Of a stretch of DNA of 64,000 bases, positions 55,235 to 62,344 are shown in pieces. The translations under genes were made by a program, and so were the position numbers. The stretch is taken from NCBI GenBank assembly GCA_945829425.1, contig CALZUQ010000001.1, positions 1-64,000 on the forward strand, read 5' to 3'. The stretch comes from an uncultured bacterium (GTDB lineage: Bacteria; Bacteroidota; Bacteroidia; Bacteroidales; Bacteroidaceae). Every line of letters begins with the position of its first letter. The first letter of the stretch is position 1. A model generated the notes under the pieces. It was not told where the DNA came from. It did no database searches and saw only the letters and a program-made list of their open reading frames with translations.

Positions 55235-57748
55235 TCATTGCTTGTCCTCTTTCTTGCCTTTCCTCACGCCCTGGGCTATGAGAAGCAGAATGACAAGTGC
55301 GAGGACAGCATACCCGGAGTAAGCCATTGTTTCGGTTATCTTCAACGACTGCGGATGGAAGTCCAGCACGATGTCATGCTTTCCTGCCGGAACGTTTATG
55401 GCGCGGAGGACATAGTTCACACGTCCTACCTCAACAGGCTTGCCGTCTACGGTCGCCGTCCACCCCGGATAGTAAATCTCTGAGAACACTACGACACCGC
55501 CAGTTGCCGACTGTGCAGTATATTCCAGGCGGTTAGGCAGATATGACTTTATGGTGACGGTCGCCGTGCTGTCTTGAATGTTTGCTTTGCCGAGAGTCTC
55601 CTCAAACTTCTTGTCTGCCACGGCAGTCTTGCGGAGGTCTGTGCCGCCCATTCTGTCAAGCTCTTCGTTGGCGTTCGCGACATAGTCTATGTTGTCGACA
55701 AACCATGCGTTGCCAAAGGTGTTGTAGTTACGGAGCGGCAGCGTCTTGTTGTCTTGCAGAGGCACGATGAAATATCTGGTGTTGAGCATGTTGAGGACAG
55801 GCGACACCTTGCTACTGACACTTTCCATGTCTCCTCCGGCGTCGATGATGGCATCCATGGTTTTCTGCATCTCAGGATGTATGTACTTCTCTATGAGTTC
55901 CTGGTATCTGCGCAGTTTTGCAGGGTGGTATCCTCCAATGCTCTTGTGGTAGTAAGAGGTCTCGTTCTCGTTGAACGTGTTCGACGCAAGGTTCAGCACA
56001 CGGTAGTCGAGTGTCTTGTCTTTGAGTATCTCCTTGTCTGTCTCTGTCATTGGCTGTGGCAGGTCGCGGACATCAGCGTTTACGAACATGGCATCGTTGA
56101 GGTATCTCTTGTCTACTGTCCACATGTCCGCCAAGCAGAGGACTGCCAGTATGGCTGCCATATACTCCGTACGCAGTTTGCGGAAAGCAAAAGCTGTCAC
56201 CACGGCAGCACCAAGGGTGATAATCCAGAACGAACGCCAGCAGTCAGCCACGAAAATAGCCTCTCTCACCTCCCTGAGGTTGGCAAGGAGCGGCATGAGC
56301 TGTTCCTGTGGGAACTGGCTGAGCATACGTATCTCCGCCTGTGAGACGAAGTCTGAGAAGAACGTCTTAGGCATGATGGCGAAGAGGGCGCAGAAGCCTG
56401 CCGTGAGGGCGTAGCTCGCTATTGCCGCCTTCTTTTTCTTCTTCAGAATGTCGGGGTTGTCAGATATTTCTTTCAGCGCCATGATGGCGAGAAGTGGTAT
56501 GGTAAACTCCGCGATGACAAGTATGGAAGCTACGGTACGGAATTTCGCATACATCGGAACATAGTCAATGAAGAAATCCGTCATAGGCATGAAGTTCTTG
56601 CCCCACGAGAGGAGTATGGAGAGTACCGTGGCTACCAGAAGTGCCCATTTCAGCGGACCTTTAACTATGAACAGTCCGAGGATGAAGAGTGTGAGGACAA
56701 AGGCACCGACATACACCGGACCTGACGTTCCTGGTTGCTCACCCCAGTACTGTCCCATCTGCTGGTAAATGCCGTAATACTCGTTGTAGGCATGTTCCAT
56801 GCCCTCTTTGCTGTCTGCTATGGCTGTCATCGACGAGCCGCCCTTTGTGTTTGGCACGAGCAGCGTCCATGTCTCGTCGATGCCGTAGCTCCATTGCGTG
56901 ATGTAGTCACGCTCCAGTCCCGAGGATGTCTGGTTGGCGCTGTTCTCTTTGACGAGTTCGCTCTTTCCTCGCATTGACTCTTTCTGGTATTCCCACGTAT
57001 GGTACAGGTTGGAAGCGTTGAGCATGATACCCACAGCGGCAGCGGCAAGACATACAGCCGAGGCTTTTACGAAATGTGCCATCTGTTTCTTGCGTATGGC
57101 ATCGTAAAGGAATGCTACAACCATGCAAAGTATGATAAACATATAATAATATGTCATCTGAACATGGTTTGCCAGAACCTCCATTGCGGCGAAGAGAGCC
57201 GTGACGACGAAGCCTGCCGCATAACGTCCGCGGTAAGAGAGTATGATGCCTCCAATCATCGGCGGAAGGTATGCCAATGCCATTACTTTCCACAGATGAC
57301 CTGCGGCAATTATTATGAGGAAATAGCTGGAGAAAGCCCACATCACAGAGCCTAAGGCTGCCAGGTGCCAGCGGAAGTCGAAGGCGCGCAGCATGATGTA
57401 AAAGCCGAGGAGGTAAGCGAAGAGATACCATACATAGTCCGGAAGCCACAGGTGGTACATCTTGCTTATGCCAGACAAAGTCTCCGCACTCTCATACGAC
57501 GGAGCGGACTGGTAAGTCGGCATACCGGAGAAGAGGGAGTTTGTCCAGCGTGACTGCTCTCCCGTCTGTTCCTTGAAGACGGAGATTTCCTGACCTGCTC
57601 CTCGTCCTGCCGAAGCGTCGTGACGGTAGAGAATGCGTCCCTCAGATACTGCCGGCATGAAATATGCTACCGCAATCATTGCGAAGAGTATCACTACAAT
57701 TACGTCTGTAGCGTACTTCTTGAGGAAAGATAAAAAGTTGATATTCAT
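55235..57748 (-). CDS. YfhO-family large membrane protein (GT-C type)
   Basis: The 837-residue protein has about a dozen hydrophobic helices. The N-terminus has a helix (VIVVILFAMIAVAYFMPAV) and then the periplasmic-loop motif GRILYRHDASAGRG, typical of YfhO proteins. The central section includes LPPMIGGIILSYRGRY. The C-terminal region before the last helix (about 690-800) is a periplasmic domain with VVFSEIYYPGWTATVDGKPVE, also family-typical. YfhO proteins are thought to transfer sugars to cell-surface polymers such as teichoic acids in Gram-positives; the role here is not known. The last helix is followed by a lysine-rich end. Confidence 0.85.
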   Translation of the reverse strand: MNINFLSFLKKYATDVIVVILFAMIAVAYFMPAVSEGRILYRHDASAGRGAGQEISVFKEQTGEQSRWTNSLFSGMPTYQSAPSYESAETLSGISKMYHLWLPDYVWYLFAYLLGFYIMLRAFDFRWHLAALGSVMWAFSSYFLIIIAAGHLWKVMALAYLPPMIGGIILSYRGRYAAGFVVTALFAAMEVLANHVQMTYYYMFIILCMVVAFLYDAIRKKQMAHFVKASAVCLAAAAVGIMLNASNLYHTWEYQKESMRGKSELVKENSANQTSSGLERDYITQWSYGIDETWTLLVPNTKGGSSMTAIADSKEGMEHAYNEYYGIYQQMGQYWGEQPGTSGPVYVGAFVLTLFILGLFIVKGPLKWALLVATVLSILLSWGKNFMPMTDFFIDYVPMYAKFRTVASILVIAEFTIPLLAIMALKEISDNPDILKKKKKAAIASYALTAGFCALFAIMPKTFFSDFVSQAEIRMLSQFPQEQLMPLLANLREVREAIFVADCWRSFWIITLGAAVVTAFAFRKLRTEYMAAILAVLCLADMWTVDKRYLNDAMFVNADVRDLPQPMTETDKEILKDKTLDYRVLNLASNTFNENETSYYHKSIGGYHPAKLRRYQELIEKYIHPEMQKTMDAIIDAGGDMESVSSKVSPVLNMLNTRYFIVPLQDNKTLPLRNYNTFGNAWFVDNIDYVANANEELDRMGGTDLRKTAVADKKFEETLGKANIQDSTATVTIKSYLPNRLEYTAQSATGGVVVFSEIYYPGWTATVDGKPVEVGRVNYVLRAINVPAGKHDIVLDFHPQSLKITETMAYSGYAVLALVILLLIAQGVRKGKKEDKQ

Positions 57749-57916
57749 ATTGTCGTTTTTGTGTTCTTGCTGACAAGCCTCTGTCGGTGGGGGATAAGTA
57801 AGATGTAATAAATGTTTTTTTACAGCTACTTACAACCCGTATTTATCAAAACTGCAAAGTAACTAAATAATTCTGACAAAACAAAGGCTTTTATGGAATA
57901 TTTATTAAAAATGTCT

Positions 57917-57924
57917 TAATTTTG
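57917..57924 (+). promoter_or_regulatory. -7 element of a candidate small RNA
   Basis: TAATTTTG followed by CA on the plus strand, pointing into a spacer with no plus-strand gene for 1 kb. Confidence 0.4.
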
Positions 57925-57930
57925 CATATA

Positions 57931-58050
57931 TAAGGCTTTCCTGCCATGATAAACTTTCGTTTGCATGTTATTCTGGCAGGACGATTTCGTGAAAGTTATT
58001 GGAGGTCCACAAAAGCCGTATAGAATGGGAAGAATATACTCGTTTTTTTT
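57931..58050 (+). ncRNA. Candidate small RNA with possible H-type pseudoknot
   Basis: Two perfect 7-bp helices interleave. CCTGCCA (57940-57946) pairs with TGGCAGG (57974-57980), and AACTTTC (57952-57958) pairs with GAAAGTT (57991-57997), the order needed for an H-type pseudoknot. A short hairpin GTATA (58018-58022)/TATAC (58035-58039) is followed by eight T, resembling a terminator. With the -7 element upstream this would make a transcript of about 120 bases. It could be a coincidence of AT-rich spacer sequence. Confidence 0.35.
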
Positions 58051-58068
58051 TATTTTTTCTTTCTATGC

Positions 58069-58120
58069 AAGTCCCAAGTAAGTCCCAAGTAAGTCCCAAG
58101 TAAGTCCCAAGTAAGTCCCA
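58069..58120. repeat. 11-bp tandem repeat AAGTCCCAAGT, 4.7 copies
   Basis: Perfect units at 58069, 58080, 58091 and 58102, plus a partial copy to 58120, followed by a T-run. On the minus strand it reads GGGACTTACTT repeats. Perfect copies suggest a recent or actively varying array. Confidence 0.9.
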
Positions 58121-58372
58121 TTTTTTTTGCATAAAGGTTGGGAGAAGGATAGGAGGTGCATAGGAGGCAGTCTTATGGCAGCCATGAAATAGAATTCTGC
58201 CCCAAAATTTGTTATGAGCAGGCTGCTCTGTCATGGTAAATTATCATATCGGAAAAAATGGGGTCTTTGAATATGTGTGTTAATAAATGAAAAACAGTGG
58301 AAATGCAGGATTGTCTTTAAAAATAAGAGGACAAGCTCTGTTAAGAACATGTTCTCTTAAAATAATGATGAG

Positions 58373-58446
58373 TGATCCGGTCGGGATTCGAACCCGAGAC
58401 CCACAGCTTAGAAGGCTGTTGCTCTATCCAGCTGAGCTACCGGACC
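58373..58446 (-). tRNA. tRNA-Arg (anticodon UCU)
   Basis: A 74-base cloverleaf on the minus strand. Acceptor stem GGTCCGG pairs with CCGGATC (one G-U), followed by discriminator A. D-arm GCTC/GAGC, anticodon stem ACAGC/GCTGT with loop CTTCTAA giving anticodon UCU for AGA/AGG codons, T-arm TCGGG-TTCGAAT-CCCGA. CCA is not encoded. A palindromic hairpin around AGAACATGTTCT (about 58347-58358) lies just downstream and may help end transcription. Confidence 0.96.
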
Positions 58447-58470
58447 TCCACTTAAATGTCAAAGCGGGTG

Positions 58471-58478
58471 CAAAGGTA
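58471..58478 (-). promoter_or_regulatory. -7 element of the tRNA-Arg gene
   Basis: Minus-strand TACCTTTG followed by CA, 25 bases before the mature tRNA 5' end. Confidence 0.6.
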
Positions 58479-58703
58479 CATATATTTTCTTGTTTTTAAT
58501 GGTGTGCAACGGGAAAATTAAAATATATTAAGTGGTTTTACGGTAATTTTAACACAGAGGTCGTTATTCTTGCGGTTTATAAAACAAGACGATGCACCGG
58601 TGTTGCAAAATGCTTCCTTTCTGTTTGGCTGAAATTTCAACCAAAATTCAATGGTTTTAGAAATTGATGAAACAGTAAGGAGATAAACTAACAATAGACT
58701 AAT

Positions 58704-58748
58704 ATAAGGACAACCATAGGACAATGATAGGACAACGATAGGACAACA
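58704..58748. repeat. 11-bp tandem repeat ATAGGACAACG, about four copies
   Basis: ATAAGGACAACC (12 bases) is followed by 11-base units at 58716, 58727 and 58738. It is another array with an 11-base period, different in sequence from the one on the other side of the tRNA gene. Confidence 0.8.
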
Positions 58749-58895
58749 ACAGAAAAATAGGCCAACGTCTGGAAAATAAATCATTGGAGTTTTCGTCTTA
58801 ATGCATGTTTGCCTTGGTAAAACTTGCCTGATGTCAAATGTAAGGAATGATATTATTTAAAAAAACTTAAAAGTGACGTAACATAAAGAGACATA

Positions 58896-58927
58896 TTTGG
58901 TTGGTGAAGAAAAAATGTATAACTTTG
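58896..58927 (+). promoter_or_regulatory. Promoter of the rpmB operon
   Basis: TTTG (58896-58899), 20 bases, TAACTTTG (58920-58927) then CA. The leader to the rpmB ATG is about 45 bases. Confidence 0.7.
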
Positions 58928-58978
58928 CACTCTGTTTGGAATAAGTATCATTTTAGAAACACAAAAACTTAGATAGAA

Positions 58979-59242
58979 ATGTCGAAGATTTGTATGATTA
59001 CGGGAAAGAAAGCCATGATTGGCAATAACGTTTCCCACTCAAAGCACCGCACAAAGCGTAGCTTTGACGTAAACCTTTTTAACAAGAAGTTCTACTATGT
59101 AGAAGAGCAGTGCTGGATTAGCCTGAAAGTAAGCGCTGCAGGACTTCGTCTTATAAATAAGATAGGTCTTGACGCTGCTCTCAAAAAAGCTGTCGCTAAC
59201 GGCTTTGTTGACTGGAAGGACATTAAAGTAATAGGAGAGTAA
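58979..59242 (+). CDS. rpmB: 50S ribosomal protein L28
   Basis: Basic 87-residue protein beginning [20 protein letters not shown], the L28 signature, followed by [11 protein letters not shown] and a C-terminal helix. First gene of the block rpmB-rpmG-DUF4295-ftsY-rimO conserved in Bacteroidales; rpmG begins 5 bases after it. Confidence 0.97.
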   Translation: MSKICMITGKKAMIGNNVSHSKHRTKRSFDVNLFNKKFYYVEEQCWISLKVSAAGLRLINKIGLDAALKKAVANGFVDWKDIKVIGE

Positions 59243-59247
59243 GTATC

Positions 59248-59436
59248 ATGGCAAAGAAAGCAAAAGGCAATAGAGTACAGGTTATTCTCGAGTGTACAGA
59301 AATGAAGGAGAGCGGACTTCCTGGAACAAGCCGTTACGTTACGGTAAAGAACCGCAAGAACACTCCTGAGCGTATGGAGCTCAAGAAATATAATCCAATC
59401 CTTAAGCGCATGACAGTGCATAAGGAGATTAAGTAA
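59248..59436 (+). CDS. rpmG: 50S ribosomal protein L33
   Basis: 62 residues beginning [18 protein letters not shown], with [21 protein letters not shown] matching L33. The zinc-binding Cys pairs of some L33 proteins are absent, so this is the zinc-free form. Confidence 0.96.
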   Translation: MAKKAKGNRVQVILECTEMKESGLPGTSRYVTVKNRKNTPERMELKKYNPILKRMTVHKEIK

Positions 59437-59455
59437 CCCCTAAAACCAATACAGA

Positions 59456-59611
59456 ATGGCAAAGAAAGCTGTTGCGACCCTTCAAACCGGTAAGACCGAC
59501 GGTCGCGCATATACAAAGGTTATCAAAATGGTGAAAAGCCCAAAGACAGGTGCTTATGTGTTCGATGAGCAGATGGTTCCTAATGAGGCTGTTAAGGATT
59601 TCTTCAAATAA
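59456..59611 (+). CDS. DUF4295-family small basic protein
   Basis: A 51-residue protein reading MAKKAVATLQTGKTDGRAYT, then a lysine-rich VIKMVKSPKTGAYVF and ending in a DFFK-type tail. This short, highly basic family follows rpmG in Bacteroidetes and is thought to be ribosome-associated, though its function is unproven. It starts 19 bases after rpmG. Confidence 0.92.
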   Translation: MAKKAVATLQTGKTDGRAYTKVIKMVKSPKTGAYVFDEQMVPNEAVKDFFK

Positions 59612-59762
59612 GTAGTCTCTTGTTATAAAAAATAAGACATTACGTTATTTTTTAATCTTTCACCGTAATTTTCGAAAAGATACTTCAGTCCGCACAAAGC
59701 ACTGCTCGCCAGTACGTTGTGCGGACTTTTTGATAATATCCACACCAATAAAGAAAAATATT

Positions 59763-60713
59763 ATGGGAATATTCAGCATTTTCAAGAAGAAGGAGACTCT
59801 CGACAAGGGTCTGGAAAAGACAAAGGAAAGTGTCTTCACAAAGATTAGCAGAGCCATCGCCGGAAAGAGTACCGTTGACGATGATGTCCTCGACAACCTT
59901 GAGGAAGTACTCATAACAAGCGATGTCGGTGTGGATACTACGCTGAAGGTCATTGAACGCATTCAGAAAAGGGTGGCACGCGACAAATATGTCTCTACCT
60001 CAGAACTGAACAATATCCTGAGGGAAGAAATAGTTGCTCTACTCGAAGAAAACAACACCGGAAACCTCGACGAATGGGACCTCCCCACAGACCATAAGCC
60101 GTATGTCATTCTCGTTGTGGGTGTCAACGGAGTGGGAAAGACGACGACGATAGGAAAACTGGCTTATCAGTTCAAACGTGCCGGAAAAAAAGTCTACCTC
60201 GGAGCAGCGGACACATTCCGTGCTGCTGCGGTAGAACAGATAGTCATCTGGGGAGAGCGAGTAGGGGTGCCGGTGATAAAACAGCAGATGGGATCTGACC
60301 CGGCGTCAGTAGCCTTCGATACCATATCGTCGGCAAAAGCCAACGGAGCAGATGTCGTGATCATAGATACGGCAGGACGTCTGCACAATAAGGTGGGACT
60401 TATGAACGAGCTGAAGAAAATTAAGGACGTCATGAAAAAAGTCATGCCGGAGGCTCCTGACGAGATACTCCTCGTCCTCGACGGCTCAACAGGACAGAAC
60501 GCCTTTGAACAGGCTAAGCAGTTCGCTGCAGTGACACAAATCTCTTCCCTCGCCATAACGAAACTCGACGGCACGGCAAAGGGTGGTGTCGTGATAGGCA
60601 TTTCCGACCAGCTCAAGGTTCCTGTGAAATATATCGGGCTCGGAGAGAATATGGAAGACTTGCAGCTCTTCAACCGCAGAAGTTTTGTAAACTCATTATT
60701 TGGAGAAAAATGA
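59763..60713 (+). CDS. ftsY: Signal recognition particle receptor FtsY
   Basis: SRP-type GTPase receptor for co-translational membrane targeting. Start is at MGIFSIFKKKETLDKG (59763); an earlier in-frame codon lies upstream. The N domain (about 1-100) is followed by the G domain with VNGVGKTTTIGKLA (G1), DTFRAAA, DTAGRLHN and TKLDGTAKGG (G4). At 316 residues it lacks the long acidic A domain of E. coli FtsY. The last 4 bases overlap the rimO start. Confidence 0.97.
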   Translation: MGIFSIFKKKETLDKGLEKTKESVFTKISRAIAGKSTVDDDVLDNLEEVLITSDVGVDTTLKVIERIQKRVARDKYVSTSELNNILREEIVALLEENNTGNLDEWDLPTDHKPYVILVVGVNGVGKTTTIGKLAYQFKRAGKKVYLGAADTFRAAAVEQIVIWGERVGVPVIKQQMGSDPASVAFDTISSAKANGADVVIIDTAGRLHNKVGLMNELKKIKDVMKKVMPEAPDEILLVLDGSTGQNAFEQAKQFAAVTQISSLAITKLDGTAKGGVVIGISDQLKVPVKYIGLGENMEDLQLFNRRSFVNSLFGEK

Positions 60714-62014
60714 AAAAGAACCGTATAGACATAATCACCATGGGGTGTTCGAAAAACCTTGTCGACAGCGAAGGGCTCATGCGCTTGCTGGCAAGAAAGG
60801 GATATGATGTCTACCATGATGACGAGACACCACAAGGCGAATATGTCGTCATAAACACCTGTGGATTCATAGGAGATGCGAAAGAGGAGAGCATAAATGC
60901 AATACTCGAACTCGCTGAGGCGAAGAAAAGGGGAGAGATAGGGCAACTCATCGTCATGGGCTGTCTCTCAGAACGTTACCTCTCTGAACTTGAGACTGCC
61001 ATACCAGAGGTGGACAGATACTACGGAAAATTTAATTTCAAGGACTTTGCCGCATCATTGCCCGAAATAGCCTGCAAGGACAAACAGGCGGACATACGTC
61101 TTACCACTACGCCACGCCATTACGCTTACATAAAGATTTCAGAAGGCTGTGACCGTAAATGTGCATACTGTGCCATACCTCTCATAACGGGACAGCATAA
61201 AAGCCGTACTATAGAGGATATAATCGAAGAGGTGGAAAGCCTCGTAGCGGCTGGGGTAAGAGAACTGAATGTCATAGCACAGGAACTGACATACTACGGC
61301 ATAGACATTTACCACGAGCGGAAGATTGCAGAGCTGATAGACAGAATGGCGAAGGTTAAGGGAGTGAAGTGGATCAGGCTGCATTACGCATACCCTAACC
61401 AGTTCCCCATGGAACTCCTTGACGCGATGAAACGGAACGACAACGTATGCAAATACATAGACATCGCCTTGCAGCATATCTCAGACAATATGCTTGAGAG
61501 AATGCACCGCAACACGACAAAGGAGGAGACGGAAGAGGTGGTGAGAAGAATACGTCAGGCTCTGCCGGGAATACATATCCGTACAACGTTTATGGTGGGC
61601 TTCCCAGGGGAGACGGAGGAAGACTTCCTGGAACTCCTCGACTTCGTGAAAAGAGCACGTTTTGAGAGAATGGGTGCCTTCGCATATTCTGAAGAGGAAG
61701 GGACATTCAGCGCAGAAAACTACGAAGACGATGTTCCCGACGAGGTGAAACAGGTTCGACTCAGCAAACTCATGAGAGTGCAGCAGGGTATCTCTGCCGA
61801 GATAGAAGCGGCAAAGATTGGCTCCATAATGGATGTCGTGATAGACAGAAGAGAAGGTGACTACTACATAGCAAGGAGTGAGTTCTCATCCCCGGAGATT
61901 GACCCAGAAGTGCTGATACCTGTCGCTGAGCGGACATTACGCAAGGGATGTTTTTACAAGGTGCGCATTACGGCAGCAGAGGAGTTTGACCTATATGCCA
62001 CAGCAGTGCTCTAA
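60710..62014 (+). CDS. rimO: Ribosomal protein S12 methylthiotransferase RimO
   Basis: Radical SAM enzyme adding a methylthio group to the conserved Asp of ribosomal protein S12. The 434 residues follow the MTTase plan: UPF0004 domain with three cluster Cys (TMGCSKNLVDSE, NTCGFI, GCLSERY), radical SAM core with CDRKCAYCAIP (about 144-154), and a C-terminal TRAM domain (about 370-434). It overlaps ftsY by 4 bases, suggesting coupled translation. Confidence 0.97.
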   Translation: MKKNRIDIITMGCSKNLVDSEGLMRLLARKGYDVYHDDETPQGEYVVINTCGFIGDAKEESINAILELAEAKKRGEIGQLIVMGCLSERYLSELETAIPEVDRYYGKFNFKDFAASLPEIACKDKQADIRLTTTPRHYAYIKISEGCDRKCAYCAIPLITGQHKSRTIEDIIEEVESLVAAGVRELNVIAQELTYYGIDIYHERKIAELIDRMAKVKGVKWIRLHYAYPNQFPMELLDAMKRNDNVCKYIDIALQHISDNMLERMHRNTTKEETEEVVRRIRQALPGIHIRTTFMVGFPGETEEDFLELLDFVKRARFERMGAFAYSEEEGTFSAENYEDDVPDEVKQVRLSKLMRVQQGISAEIEAAKIGSIMDVVIDRREGDYYIARSEFSSPEIDPEVLIPVAERTLRKGCFYKVRITAAEEFDLYATAVL

Positions 62015-62056
62015 GACTCTTACTACAAGACTCTAAACCCCTAAAGATATATTACC

Positions 62057-62344
62057 TTGAACAACAAAGAATTTATCGCTGCCCTGTCAAAAAAAACAGG
62101 AACGAACAAAGAAAATACACAGAAAATGGTCAATGCTGTCATTTCTGCAATGTCTGATACCTTCGACGGAGGAGAGAGTGTCACAATAATCAATTTCGGC
62201 ACTTTCGAGCCAAAGAAACGCATGGAACGTATCTTCATAAATCCTACAACAGGACAGCGAATGCTCGTACCACCTAAAATAGTGCTCAATTTTAAACCCT
62301 CCACACAGGTGAGGGAGAACATCAGGAAAGGAGGATCGGAATGA
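62057..62344 (+). CDS. HU/IHF-family DNA-binding protein
   Basis: Histone-like protein of 95 residues read from a TTG start. It has the helical dimer region (NKEFIAALSKKTGTNKENTQ) and the DNA-binding arm, which includes FGTFEPKKRMERIFINPTTG and the conserved Pro (INPTTGQ). It binds and bends DNA as a dimer, possibly with the protein encoded next. The stop codon overlaps the start of the following gene (ATGA). Confidence 0.93.
   Translation: MNNKEFIAALSKKTGTNKENTQKMVNAVISAMSDTFDGGESVTIINFGTFEPKKRMERIFINPTTGQRMLVPPKIVLNFKPSTQVRENIRKGGSE

Noticed and set aside
57968..58234. Minus-strand frame encoding WDLLGTYLGLTWDLLGT repeats
   Set aside because: The repeats arise only from translating the 11-bp DNA array; no promoter, domain or conserved start.
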